Assembly: GCF_030272615.1 (NCBI RefSeq)
Contig: NC_081410.1
Coordinates: forward strand, 568,931,152-568,995,151
Length of the DNA stretch: 64,000 nucleotides
Source of the DNA: Cryptomeria japonica
Taxonomy: Eukaryota; Streptophyta; Pinopsida; Cupressales; Cupressaceae
Direction of reading: 5' to 3'
The translations under genes were made by a program, and so were the position numbers. The notes under the pieces are model-generated. The model was not told where the DNA came from and made no database searches. It was given only the letters and a program-made list of their open reading frames with translations. Of this stretch, positions 1 through 11,735 are shown one piece after another; position 1 is the stretch's first letter; every line of letters starts with the position of its first letter.

Positions 1-252
1 AAATTATATTACAAAAGAAAGGAATGAGTATGGAGATAGAGTAACCTGTCCTTGCCTAGAATGACGAGTCCAAACTTGAGGGAGTTGTTTCACTTTTTAG
101 CTTCCCATCTACTCCAGCTTCTTCCACTCCCTTGTCCAAGAACACTTGCAAGATAATTTTAGCTAAGTTAGAGAAATGAGGATTACCATACTCTCATACT
201 CAAACTCAATGGAAAATATAGTTCATCTGCATATAAAATACCAAAATATATA
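1..252. other. Flank left of the first retrotransposon, no feature seen
   Basis: This is AT-rich sequence to the left of the first LTR. No reading frame, RNA gene or repeat was recognised. The last five bases (ATATA, 248-252) are the probable target-site duplication of the element that follows. The copy on the other side at 16737-16741 reads ATATG, one mismatch away. Confidence 0.5.
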
Positions 253-1873
253 TGGTGCAGGGCACACATCACTCCAAGCAAGCAATTTTTGTTTTTTCTA
301 AGTTTTTGTGCTGTCTTTCAACTTGTAATAATGGACCAACCATTTGGGACTATAGGAAGTCATGGTTGAGATGTCCAAGATTTTGTCAAGCTTTTGTTGT
401 GTTCAGGATGCTGATATCCTAGAAGATGTAATGTTGATGATGGCCATAGGTGCACCACTCTAGAACAATGTCATTATGTAATAGGGTGAAATATATTGTT
501 TTTAAGTCTCCTAGAATGAATTGAGGGCCTTTTTGAGCCTTGGAATGCACTTGAGTGCAAAGTTGCATTCTCAGGATGAAAAGATGTAAAAGTTGCTAAG
601 CAACATTTTGCAACATTTGCAAAAAGTTGCATTTTTATTGATTGGCATTGAAAATTTGGTTCAACCAACTAAATCATGAGCATATATAAGCCAAAAACAA
701 ATTCATTGTAGGGGTTAGAGGATCTAGAATGCAAAAGCAAGTTTTTGTTGCAAGAAGAAATCTTGTTTTGACACCGTTTTAACTGTTTTCCTTTGTTTTG
801 TTGCATTACACGGTCCAATACGGACTTGTCAGAAGAATATCATTGCAAGGCATGAGAGTTTGTTGAATACTCTTCCCAGCAAGGTATATTAGCAAGTTGG
901 ATTGTGTTTGGTTGTAGAGATCTAATCCATTGTCCGTGACTAGGTGTAAAACCCTTGCAAAGAAGGGTTTAAGGGGAAAATGGCTCTAACCTGAGCATCC
1001 ATTGATGGAACCAATTGAAATCATGTGGAATGCTAGGTTAGGGTTTGTACATATGTTTAGAGTAGGTTTTTTGGTTTTGCAAGCCTTTGTGGTGCTTCTA
1101 CAATGATACCCTAGGCTCACAACTAGGAGTTGGTGAGTTTAGGACAACAGAAGATGTGCGATTTCAAAGCATAAGTGGATTGGTAGAAGAAAAGTTGACA
1201 CATGGTTGGAGACCCCTGTGAGTGCCCTTGAATAATCCATAATTATCTATGGTAGATGTTTTGATTGAACCTTTTCAAGAACAATTTTGTGAGTCATCGG
1301 TAGGCCTAGAACCCTTAAAAATAGGGCAGTATTGGAAACCCCATGTGTACGGAGAACCCAGATGGAATTTTGATATATTGTATGTAACTATGAAAAGGGT
1401 ACTCTAATTTTTAATTTATTTGTAGCCTTGTGTGGGAAGATTTGAAACTAAGTCTTGAAAACCACCATAGGAGGGCTAATTGTATTAGGCCTATTTGGAG
1501 CCGGTAGAGACAAAGAGAGGTTGAGAAGGATTAGCTATGTGATTGAAGGTTCTCAAACCCCTAAAATACATCAAAGACACTATCTAAGTTCATGTTACTC
1601 ACATATAATAGGTTGGAGAAGTAAGATCCTTTGCAGAGGTTGTTGGAGCCTGGGGAGTGTGTTAGGGATTGAGGTGGAATCCTCAATAGGAAGAGTTGGT
1701 TGTCAAAGATAGTGGCTATACCTTGGAGGAAAGCCAAAGTGAATTAGGCCTTTAAGGTGTAACTAGAAAAACCCCTACCAAGTACCATTGGATGGGCTTG
1801 AGGATTTAGAGGGTTGGTGAGAGAAACCAAGACAACTAGGTGATTAGGATTAGCTCCAAGGCTCTCTACATCA
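253..1873 (+). repeat. 5' LTR of the plus-strand chromovirus
   Basis: The sequence aligns by eye along its whole length with 15144-16736 and, reversed, with 35039-36598 and 42441-44049. It starts TGGTGCAGGG and ends CTACATCA, followed by the primer-binding site. The short open frames inside it recur in the 3' copy only because LTRs are duplicated, so I do not call them genes. Confidence 0.9.
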
Positions 1874-1876
1874 GAG

Positions 1877-1890
1877 TGGTACCACAGCCA
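1877..1890 (+). promoter_or_regulatory. Primer-binding site, initiator tRNA-Met type
   Basis: TGGTACCACAGCCA lies three bases after the LTR. It resembles TGGTATCAGAGCCA, the usual complement to the 3' end of plant initiator tRNA-Met, with two to three mismatches. Confidence 0.7.
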
Positions 1891-1909
1891 CCTTTTGAAA
1901 AATTGGTCT

Positions 1910-3127
1910 ATGTCAGACTATCAAGGATCAGATGCAAGTTCAATTCCTCCAAAGGAAATGACTCTAGAAGTCATCCGACAGTTGGTGATAGAGATGCTAG
2001 AAGGATTGAAGGATCAGGAAGGAATTAAAGGAACCAAAGATGTTAAGAAGGAGAAGGGGAAGGTTAAGATAGAATGGGGAGATGAGACAAATGAAGAAGT
2101 GGAAGATGAGGAGGAATAGACAGTAGTAGTAATGCCCCAAGAACAAAAAATATTCTTGGATGTAGTCAAATCCATCTCCAAGGATAAATTGGATGTATTA
2201 CCCATCTATGGAGGAAATATCAATGGAGAGGAGTTAATAGACTAGATGGAAACATTAAATAATCATTTTGATTATAAGGAGGTAGCATAGGAGAAAAGGG
2301 TAAATGTGGCTAAGTCAAGATTGAGGGGATCAGAATTGGTTTGGTGGAACATGATGCAAGAAGAAAGGGTGCAAGTAGGTGAGAAAAAGATAACTTCATG
2401 GGAGCGTATGAAGATAAGGCTTAAGACTCAATTCCTACCATGGGATTATGAAGTTAAAATCCACAAGAGACTACAAAATTTGAAACAAAGGGAACTAGAT
2501 GTCAATGTATACATAGAGGAATTCCACAAACTAAGTTTGAGGGCTAGGAAGCATGAGAATGAAGTGGCAAAATTGGCAAGATACATGAATGAACTTAGGG
2601 AAAACATACAAGATGAAATAAGCATCCTTACACCAGACACTGTTCATAAGTATTTTTAGTTGGCATTAAGGGAAGAGGAAAAGATCAAAAGGAGAAGTGA
2701 GAAAAATCAGAAGCATAGAGATGGTTAAAATTTCAGAGGTGCAGGAACCTTTGGCAGAGGGAAGAATGCTACAAGAAATGAAGAGCACCAAAACCAAGAA
2801 GGAAATGGAGACTCTCAAAGAGGAACGCATAGAGGATCCTTTAGAGGGACAAGCAATTTCAGGGGCAAGTTTGGAAACTCAAGAAGAGGAAATACAGTCT
2901 TCACCGGTAGCAGTTATCACTGCAATCAATTTGCGCATACCATGAGTAGGTGCCTGGGAAAAGGCTCAAGTTCAACAAGCTCATACATGGGTGAAAGAAC
3001 TCAGTTAGTGCAAGAGGAGGATACTCAAAGTGAGAACTCTCCAATCAGTAAGGCAGGGCCAGTGACAGATGGAGAAAATTTAATGATGAGAAAAACAATG
3101 CTAAAGATACCCAACCTCAAGAGCCAC
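1910..3127 (+). pseudogene. gag: Chromovirus gag (broken)
   Basis: Gag is the capsid/nucleocapsid polyprotein of the element. The first ATG after the primer site is at 1910 and opens MSDYQGSDASS, matching the start in the minus-strand relative (MSDYEESEASS). The retrotransposon gag core lies at 2306-2659, with LVWWNMMQEER and YIEEFHKLSLRARKHENE. A zinc knuckle near 2903-2950 reads SYHCNQFAHTMSRC. Its first Cys has become Ser, so this CCHC box is damaged, while the related copy at 41362-41403 keeps it. In-frame stops occur at 2117-2119, near 2246 and 2288, at 2657-2659 and near 2726. One C is missing shortly before the nested insertion compared with the relative, so gag and pol, which I infer were one continuous frame, no longer join. 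The frame ends in the nested LTR. Confidence 0.85.
3123..3127. repeat. Target-site duplication GCCAC, left copy
   Basis: GCCAC directly precedes the nested LTR and is repeated exactly at 11731-11735. Removing one copy plus the insert restores the sequence seen uninterrupted in the minus-strand relative near 40030. Confidence 0.93.
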
Positions 3128-3647
3128 TGTAGCGTCATAAATTGTACGCACTTGCTAGAGTGGTACAATTTCACACTTAGTTTAGCACCCACCTTGGCGC
3201 ATTTTGCATTTTGCATTGCGTTTCCCCTTTAGCACTTAATTAATCAAATTAATTAGGTCTAAGGTCCTATTTTATCATCTCCCATATCATAAAGTTGGGC
3301 CCTTTCATTAAAGTGTGCCCCTTTCATTTTATTTTTCCAATACATCATTTAATCAAAAACCCTAATTAGGTCCTATTTTGAACTTGGGGGCTTGATTTCG
3401 GGGGTCAAAACATCTCGAAATCACCTGTAACTTTGGGATTCTCTCTAAAATCATCATATCCGACGGCCCTGAAAATTTGGTGAAAAGTTGTCGGGACCAT
3501 GGCGCCCGGAGTGCACATGGTCCCGGACATTTTTCCCGAAATTTTAGGAGCGCGATCCAATCATAAAATAAAGCTTAACCCCAAGAAATTGGCGGGATAT
3601 TCAATCTCTAGGTCGGCCAAAAGTTGAAATTAAGACCTAGGGTTTCA

Positions 3648-3655
3648 TATATAAG
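3648..3655 (+). promoter_or_regulatory. Likely TATA box of the nested LTR
   Basis: TATATAAG is followed by a pyrimidine-rich stretch (CTCTCTTTCTTC), the usual layout of a plant LTR promoter. The same motif is preserved in the 3' LTR at 10591-10598. Confidence 0.6.
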
Positions 3656-4286
3656 AGCTCTCTTTCTTCATTTGAAAGGATCAGAATTTTGGTTTCAAGG
3701 ACCTTCTATGCAGTGAAAGAGCAGATCTTTGAAGACTTCAACAACATTCAAGATCCATCCATCAAGAATTCATCAATTTCATTCATTCATTTAGGGCTTT
3801 GAAGACATTGAAGAGCAATAGGGGATTACCGACTGAAGATTGGCTTGTACCCCTCCCTTGGGGTTGGGTATGATTTCATGTTGTTTTCATGTCTTTGCAT
3901 AAGCCTCATTATATCATTTGTATTCATGCTTTAGATCACTTTGCATCTTGATTCGGAGCATTTACATTATCATTTACAAGCAATTAGGGTTTACTTTCTA
4001 GGTTGCTCTAGTTTGCTTACTTGCATTTTAGGATCTTGCACACACACAAGGTCTGCACACACACTACTTTTACAATACAACTTGGCTATTCGTGGAGGTG
4101 GAAATCACCAAAGCGGGGGTTTGACTAAGGCAAAACCCTATATAGCCACCCACCATACCTTTTTAGATATAAGTGCAGGTTTCAGGATTCGGACGACGCC
4201 GCAAGTTACAGATCCGGAAGAAGCAGACGAAGACTGAACCACACACCAAATTTTAGAGAAAAAGACTAGGACAGGGGCGTGGGGCA

Positions 4287-4309
4287 CCCTAGTCCTGCCA
4301 GGACTAGGG
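4287..4309. repeat. Perfect inverted repeat in the nested LTR
   Basis: CCCTAGTCCTG and its exact complement CAGGACTAGGG are separated by one base. This could form a tight hairpin in the transcript downstream of the TATA box. Confidence 0.8.
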
Positions 4310-4760
4310 CGCTGGGCGCCCTGGTCCCTCTGTCAGACAACAGTTTTCAGCATTTTTGACAGCTTTCCAGGTTGCAAAACAACAGTTTCAGGGGCAGAAT
4401 CAGGACAGTGGCGCCCGCGCCCCCGTCCCAAACATTATCATTCATATTTTAACACCGGGTATGCATTTACATTCTTGTCTTTTCCTTGTGTTTATAGCTT
4501 TCCATTGTTTAAGTTCAATTCTGCAATCTTGTTATTAGTTCATACTTGCACTTTGGGGTTAGGGATTGAACTTGCATCATTTTATCTTTCAATTGCAACA
4601 AAGGAATAGAAATCCTAATAGGTATCCCGTGGCTCTCTCTTCCACAAAAAGAAGTAGCCAATTGTGTGATACCTCTAGGCTCTTTCGTATTCCACAAGTG
4701 TGTGGTTGAAAGTGAGATTAGGGCATGTTTGCTTAGTGTCACTTTTTCTCCTACACATTT

Positions 4761-4779
4761 TGGTGAACCCGACGTGAAC
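4761..4779 (+). promoter_or_regulatory. Primer-binding site candidate of the nested element
   Basis: TGGTGAACCCGACGTGAAC starts three bases after the LTR end. The position and the opening TGG, which would pair with a tRNA CCA end, are as expected. It is not the tRNA-Met type used by the other elements here, and I could not assign the tRNA. Confidence 0.6.
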
Positions 4780-5101
4780 TCCAATCTTCTCTAATTCTGA
4801 TTTATGTTTTCAAATTTGAGTGTTTATGCTATTTCAAAATCAAATTTGTATTTACAAGTTTTAATTTCTTGCAAGATTCAAAAATCTAGAGGAAATTTTT
4901 GCTAAAACCCTAATTTTTCAATTCAAAGTTGAACTTGTGGATAGCTTAATTGGGATCAATAATTTCAAATCTGATTTAGGAACTAATTTGAATCATAAAT
5001 TTCATTTTCTAAATCTACATTCTAAGTGCTTGCATTGGTTAAAATTAAACATTTCCTGCTATTTTGCATGTGTTATCATTTGAAAGAGGAAAATTGATGT
5101 C

Positions 5102-8100
5102 ATGATGCATTCATTTCATAGATGTGATAATGGGTTAGCTTCCCTTGTTTCAATTTTTCCTTCTCCTAAAGAACCTCCCCCCATCTATAACAACATTTTA
5201 GTGCCTAAAAGAGTTGCTAACAATCCCTTTGAGACTCTCCCATGCTCTAAGGATGAAGACTTTAAGAGTGATCTTGACAATTCTCCTAAAATGTGCCCTT
5301 CCTATTTAGCTATCCTAGAGGAAGAGAATGATATCATAAACACCTTTCATAATGTTACTTTACCTTCCCTACATGATGCCTCTCTAAGTGAAAAGGTATT
5401 GATGGACATTGACTTATTTTCTCCTAAAGTTGGTCCTTCCAATGGGGGCATGTTAGTGCAACAAGAGGTTACACTTCTTTCAAAGATCTCCTTCCTAAGC
5501 ATGAATCTTTGGAGAAGTATGTTCATGTTCCTCCTAAAAAAAACTCCCTTCATGAGGATTCTTTTGTGCAAGAAGATGACATTATCCCTACATTTCCTAG
5601 TGATGGCATTTCCTTTTCCAACAAAATTCCCACTAGAGATGATGAATTAATGTTAAATGCTTACCCTTCTCCTAAAGTTTGTCTTACCCATAAGCATCCC
5701 TTGGAGAAAGAAGATGAAATAATAAGCAATTTCCTTAATTCTCTCTCCCCTAAAGATCATATTGAACATATTTTGAGGAAAGAGGATGAGTTTAACACAT
5801 CTATTGATGCTCTCCCTCCTAAGGATGAGGAATTAATAAACAATGTTATCTCCTCTCCCGAAATTGACAATACTTCAAACATTCCTTTCAACAACTTCAC
5901 TATTTGGGATGAACCATTAGAATAAGGTGTAGATTATTCTCTACCCCATGAGAGAACCCTAGCCAAAAGGGATGAAATCAAGATTGAAAACTCCCTTGAT
6001 AGTTTCTCACCTTCCTTGAATCTCAATTATTCTCCCTCTCCTCAACTTGGTTCTACTCCTAAGGAAACCCTAGTTCAAGGCAAGATGGTTAACATCTCTT
6101 TCAAAGATCTCCCTCTCAAGAGTGAGAATTTAGAGAGTAATGTTGATCTTTCTCCTAGAGAGTTTATTCCCCATGTATGTCCTTTGATGATAGAGGATGA
6201 TATGACCTTTCCTAGTATTTCTCTTCCTACTAGAACATCAATGCCTATCCCTTGTCTCTCTCCTAAAATTTATTCAATCCGTGATAAGATTTTAGTGCAA
6301 GAGAAGACTATCAACAATTCTTCCAACACTTTTGTTCATTCCCCTAAACCATCCTCAATCAATTTGATACATGTGAATGAGACACTTAACAAACCTCTCC
6401 TCACTATCCAAGGTGCTTGTCCTTCTCAAAATTCTCAACCTTTAAATAAGCCTATCTTAGTGGTTCAAGGTGGTCATGCTAATGATTCTTTTTGCAGTCC
6501 TAAGAAACCTATTATTACTGTGCAAGGAGGTTATTCTACTAAGAGCCCTTATGAGTATGCTAAGCAACTGACTAGAGAGAGTTATAATGCGGTTGCTCAT
6601 ACTTATAACACAAGAAACAATAGGCAACCTAATCCTCCTCCATTTATCCCAACTTCACTTCCTCCTTCCCAACCTATTCTTCCTCAAGCTCCTCATATTT
6701 CACAAATTCTTAGTAAGGAATATGATCTCATAGAACAACTTAAAGCTACCCCTGCTAAGATATCCCTTTGGGATTTGATCCAAACTTCTTCCGCTTATCA
6801 TGGAATGTTACAAGATGCCTTGAAAGATTTGAATGTTCCTCCACCTAGTACATCTAGTAATATAGTATCTTTGGTTAACTCTGTGATGAATCCTAAAGCT
6901 CAAATTGTGTTTACTCAAGATGAGTTGCCTACTAGTGAAATTCAACATCAATATGATCCCTTGATGATTGTGGTTATCATAAATGACACTGCTATAAGAC
7001 GAACACTGATAGATAATGGTTCTGGCCTTAATGTGTGTAGCATTAATCTATTGCATAAGATGAATGTGGATACATCCCTTATTGAGCCTGACTCTCATCC
7101 CATTTGAGGCTTTGATAATGTGGCTAAGTCTTCATTAGGTATTATCACCTTACCCATCATAGTGGGACCTGTTACTTTGCCTACTCCTATCCATGTTATG
7201 TCGGGAAATCTAACATACAACTTGTTATTAGGGAGACCTTGGATTCATAGTATGCAAGTTGTCCCCTCTACATTGCATAGACAAGTTAAATTTATTTATA
7301 ATAATAAGACATATACCTTGATAGGTGATACTAATTTTCAAGCTTGTTTTCAAACATCTACTTCCAAAGGGAGTTCTTCTAAGCCTTCCTCTTCTAGTGA
7401 TGACTCGTTAAGCAAGATACCTATGGATGAATCATCACCCTCTGATAATCAAAATTCTTTGGATGAGTTTGAAGTTCCTGAAGAAGATTCTTCTCAACTT
7501 GAATCTACACATGAAAAGGCTTTTGATCCTGAGAAGGTTCTCGCAGAAGACGATTGGGGATCTCTTGATTTCAATCCCACATTTGGAGGTGAGTATAGGG
7601 TTCCTCCTAGAGATCTTAAAGTTAAAAAGAAGGAAGAAACTAGAGATCAATCTGTCTTACCTGAACCTATGAGCAATAATTTTGTGGCTACTTCTCAAAC
7701 TTCTTCTCCTCACACCTCTAATTCTGAAGAATTTGATTCTTTGTCTTATGAAAAACATCCTTCTCTTTCTGAAATGGCTAATCGTTATGGTCGTGGTTTT
7801 CATATTTTGGCTAAGAGTAGCTATAGTGGAAATGGTTGTGGCGCAAATGAACAAGGAATTAAAGTTCCTTTAGAACATAACATGCATGAATATTCATTTG
7901 GACTTGGATATAATCTTTCTAAGCCCACCAAAGTATCTAAAAGACCATCTCTCAATGTGAATGCTATATTTAGTAGTGATGATGATCTCACTTCAACTAA
8001 ATCATCTTCTACTTCTATCAACTCTCATTCCCCTCATAAGGAAATCTTGACGATGAACAAATCTCTTTATGAATCCCCTCAAATTTCTAAATCCACTTAT

Positions 8101-8304
8101 GAATCTTTATCTCCTATTCATCATAAAGTCCTTTCTTCTAGGGATAAGGCTCTAATAAATTACACTCATCCCTCTTCTAAGATTTCTTGTGACTTTTCTT
8201 CTTCAATTTTTATCATTTTATACATGTTTTTGATCTCACTTATAGTTGAGCATTCAGCATGTCATATTCAAATACCTCATTCAATCTATCATGTCTTTAA
8301 ATAA
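5102..8304 (+). pseudogene. Gag-like plus aspartic protease polyprotein of the nested element (broken)
   Basis: This is a long, Ser/Pro/Lys-rich reading frame, broken in three places. It opens near 5102 (MMHSFHRCDNG) and shifts frame at about 5465-5480, where the coherent reading moves to the frame of SFKDLLPKHESLEKYVHV. In-frame stops follow at 5923-5925 and 7105-7107. The first 1.4 kb repeats short units around SPK with acidic stretches, unlike an ordinary gag. The segment at about 6940-7330 is a retroviral-type aspartic protease: LIDNGSGLNVCSINLLHKM, then LLGRPWIHSMQVVPSTLHRQ. The active site reads D-N-G rather than D-S/T-G. At about 7780-7920 RYGRGFHIL, then SYSGNGCGANEQGI and FGLGY resemble a G-patch RNA-binding motif. 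No polymerase follows. Confidence 0.75.
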
Positions 8305-10073
8305 AATTAATGGCTATTATGTTTCTCATCATTATGTGACATTGGTAGCTCATTTACTGGGGGCTCATTGTCATTCATGATGGTACAATTTCAAGTGCAA
8401 TCATATTTTTTGAAGCAACATAATAGCCTAATTTTTCTATGTTATCTCTTGTTCCTATGGGGTAATAGTGTGGAAATATTGATCATCTTTTCTTTAGAAT
8501 CCTCTTTTCTTAGATATGGGAGAAGATGTGTATTCTCTTTCTTATCCTACCCACTTCTTATGAGGAGCATTTTACATACACTAATGTCTTGCTTGCATGA
8601 ACTCATGTGGGTATGTAGTACATTTTGCTTATGTCTAAATCTCTCCCTAGAAGATTGTGTAAGTCCTTCTCATTGTCCTTATCCTTGGGAGGCAATGATC
8701 TTTCCTTATTTTTATCTAAGGATCCACTTTTTCCTATTTCATGGATGGTGTGAACTTTATTACTTGATGTTATTCCTTTTATGAATTTGTTGTTGTTTGT
8801 TCAAGGATTCTCTCTTACAAGAGGTGTAAGTCCTTGACTACAACCTCTTTTGCACTTGGTAAAATACATCCATAATGAATTCACTCTCCCAATTGGGTTA
8901 AAAAGAGCGTCATCCTTCATTAAGAATCACTTTCACCTTGCAAAAGAAGGAAGTATTGCATTCTTATTCTCTTCTTTGTCTTATTCTAGAAGATGTTATA
9001 TTTGTTAAAGACAATTCCTCTTGGGGATAGGTGTCTTTTGTACAAAGATCTCTTCTCCTCTAAGGATCTCCTTTACACATACTACAAGATATCCCTTTTC
9101 AACTATCTTATCCTTGCTTAAAGAGTGCAAAACTCTCTTGCTTGGATCTATGACATTGTTGCATTTTTGGGGTATCTTCTTTTGTGATGAAGGTAGGTAT
9201 CCTTGTTCTACTTTGCTTATGACATAAACATTACACTTTTTGAGCAATGGGTCATTCTCGGAACTAGAGCGCAGACTCTTAGAGCGAGATGTCACACTTT
9301 TTGTACTATACATATACAGGTTGTAGCATACTCGGGCATAGACTCCTATGGGGTGCTTCTAACCTCCCTTACACACACATGCACGAGGTTGAGTGGAACT
9401 AGCGGCATAAGGATAGACTTTCTCACTCTCCTCCCTTACATGGATCACCTAGACAGACTCTAGGGGCTAGTTTTCCATGTCCTTTTTCCCATGGATCACC
9501 TAGACAAGAGCTAGGGGCAAGAAGTCCGTGTTTTCTCTCTCACTATTCTTCTCATGGATCACCAATGTGTGTATTCATGCTTTTTCCTTTCTTTTCTTCT
9601 CTTTGCATTTTGTTTCCATTTACATACTTCATCTTGTGTTAGAGAACTCTCAAATCCTCACACTCTTTGTTGTGTTGGAATTGAGATTTAGTCCTCTTTC
9701 TTACCAAATGATTCTCCATAAATTTTTGATCTCATATCAAATCTTCTTGTGAGCATTTGTCATCAATATTCTTTAACAATTCGAAGTGGTAAACATGATA
9801 CCCTATTTCAACTCACTAAAATTAGCAACCCGAAACAGGGGGGGCATATAGCTACCCTCGAATTTTCATCACCTTCCTTAGTAAGCATTAGCTGATTTTG
9901 TGATCTAACGTGTGTTTTCTAGGGTGTGGTTCCTAACTGTGTACTGCAGATACCGCTGGGGGGTTCGTTCGACAGACTTATGGATATATCCTTTTTCAAA
10001 TAATGTTTACTTTTCTGTACTTTAGCTTGCATATGCACATAGTGTTCATATGACCGCTAAAGTCGGGGCTAAA
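8305..10073 (+). other. Non-coding 3' interior of the nested element
   Basis: These 1.8 kb lie between the protease frame and the 3' LTR. The short open frames are not conserved anywhere else in the window. A G-rich patch near 9838-9847 (AGGGGGGGCA) resembles an internal polypurine tract. The sequence next to the LTR (AAAGTCGGGGCTAAA, 10059-10073) is only partly purine. A short direct repeat, ATGGATCACCTAGACA, occurs near 9440 and 9492. Confidence 0.6.
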
Positions 10074-11730
10074 TGTAGTGTCATAAATTGTACGCACTTG
10101 CTAGAGTGGTACAATTTCACACTTAGTTTAGCACCCACCTTGGCGCATTTTGCATTTTGCATTACGTTTCCCCTTTAGCACTTAATTAATCAAATTTAGG
10201 TCTAAGGTCCTATTTTATCATCTCCCATATCATAAAGTTGGGCCCTTTCATTAAAGTGTGCCCCTTTCATTTTATTTTTCCAATACATCATTTAATCAAA
10301 AACCCTAATTAGGTCCTATTTTGAACTTGGGGGCTTGATTTCGGGGGTCAAAACATCTCGAAATCACCTATAACTTTGGGATTCTCTCTAAAATCATCAT
10401 ATCTGACAGCCCTGAAAATTTGGTGAAAAGTTGTCAGGACCATGGCGCCCGGAGTGCACATGGTCCCGGACATTTTTCCCAAAATTTTAGGAGCACGATC
10501 CAATCATAAAATAAAGCTTAACCCCAAGAAATTGGCGGGATATTCAATCTCTAGGTCGGCCAAAAGTTGAAATTAAGACCTAGGGTTTCATATATAAGAG
10601 CTCTCTTTCTTCATTTGAAAGGATCAGAATTTTGGTTTCCAGGACCTTCTATGTAGCGAAAGAGCAGATCTTTGAATACTTCAACAACATTCAAGATCCA
10701 TCCATCAAGAATTCATCAATTTCATTCATTCATTTAGGGCTTTGAAGACATTGAAGAGCAATAGGGGATTACTGACTGAAGATTGGCTTGTACCCCTCTC
10801 TTGGGGTTGGGTATGATTTCATGTTGTTTTCATGTCTTTGCATAAGCCTCATTATATCATTTGTATTCATGCTTTAGATCACTTTGCATCTTGATTCAGA
10901 TCATTTACATTATCATTTACAAGCAATTAGGGTTTACTTTCTAGGTTGCTCTAGTTTGCTTACTTGCATTTTAGGATCTTGCACACACACAAGGTCTGCA
11001 CACACACTACTTTTACAATACAACTTGGCTATTCGTGGAGGTGGAAATCACCAAAGCGGGGGTTTGACTAAGGCAAAACCCTATATAGCCACCCACCATA
11101 CCTTTTCAGATATAAGTGCAGGTTTCAGGATTCGGACGACGCCGCAAGTTACAGATCCGGAAGAAGCAGACGGAGACTGAACCACACACCAAATTTCAGA
11201 GAAAAAGACTAGGACAGGGGCGTGGGGCACCCTGGTCCTGCCAGGACAGGGGCACTAGGTGCCCTGGTCCCTGGGACAGGGGCGCTGGGCGCCCTGGTCC
11301 CTCTTTCAGACAGCAGTTTTCAACATTTTTGACAACTTTCCAGGTTGCAAAACAATAGTTTCAGGGGCAGAATCAGGACACTGGCGCCCGCGCCCCTGTC
11401 CCGAACATTTTCATTCATATTTTAACACCAAGTACGCATTTACATTCTTGTCTTGTCCTTGCGTTTATAGCTTTCCATTGTTTAAGTTCAATTCTGCAAT
11501 CTTGTTATTGGTTCATACTTGCACTTTGGGGTTAGGGATTGAACTTGCATCATTTTATCTTTCAATTGCAACAAAGGAATAGAAATCCTAATAGGTATCC
11601 CGTGGCTCTCTCTTCCACAAAAAGAAGTAGCCAATTGTGTGATACCTCTAGGCTCTTTCGTATTCCACAAGTGTGTGGTTGAAATTGAGATTAGGGCATG
11701 TTTGCTTAGTGTCACTTTTTCTCCTACACA
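10074..11730 (+). repeat. 3' LTR of the nested element
   Basis: It starts TGTAGTGTCATAAATTG and ends CTCCTACACA, and pairs with 3128-4757. The main difference is a roughly 30-base expansion near 11240-11300, where the unit around GCCCTGGTCCC is repeated once more than in the 5' copy. Confidence 0.93.
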
Positions 11731-11735
11731 GCCAC
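11731..11735. repeat. Target-site duplication GCCAC, right copy
   Basis: It matches 3123-3127 exactly, and the host chromovirus protease frame resumes directly after it. Confidence 0.93.

Larger units (their letters stand above)
3128..4757 (+). repeat. 5' LTR of the nested element
   Basis: It begins TGTAGCGTCATAAATTG and ends CTCCTACACA. It is almost identical by eye to 10074-11730. It contains a TATA box at 3648-3655 and a GC-rich stretch (about 4265-4335) with an inverted repeat. Confidence 0.93.
3128..11730 (+). mobile_element. Nested, probably non-autonomous Ty3/gypsy-type LTR element
   Basis: Two LTRs of about 1.63 and 1.66 kb (3128-4757, 10074-11730) enclose a 5.3-kb interior, with a perfect five-base duplication outside. 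The interior has a primer-site-like sequence, a long gag-like frame, an aspartic protease and a glycine-rich motif. I found no reverse transcriptase, RNase H or integrase on either strand. The protease signature (LIDNGSGLNV, then LLGRPWIH) is like that of Tat/Athila-type Ty3/gypsy elements. The LTRs look much more alike than those of the host chromovirus, which fits a later insertion. I infer that it depends on a related full-length element for mobility. Confidence 0.88.

Noticed and set aside
1877-1890. TGGTATCAGAGCC-like sequences as tRNA genes
   Set aside because: They are short primer-binding sites next to LTRs. No cloverleaf-sized sequence surrounds them.
8368-9752. Several hydrophobic frames of 60-140 codons after the protease of the nested element
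   Set aside because: They overlap on both strands, are Leu/Phe/Ser-rich because of T-rich DNA, and show no envelope or polymerase motifs.
3941-11180. A 98-codon frame repeated at 3941-4237 and 10884-11180 that looked conserved
   Set aside because: Both lie at the same position in the two LTRs of one element. The similarity comes from LTR duplication and not from protein selection.
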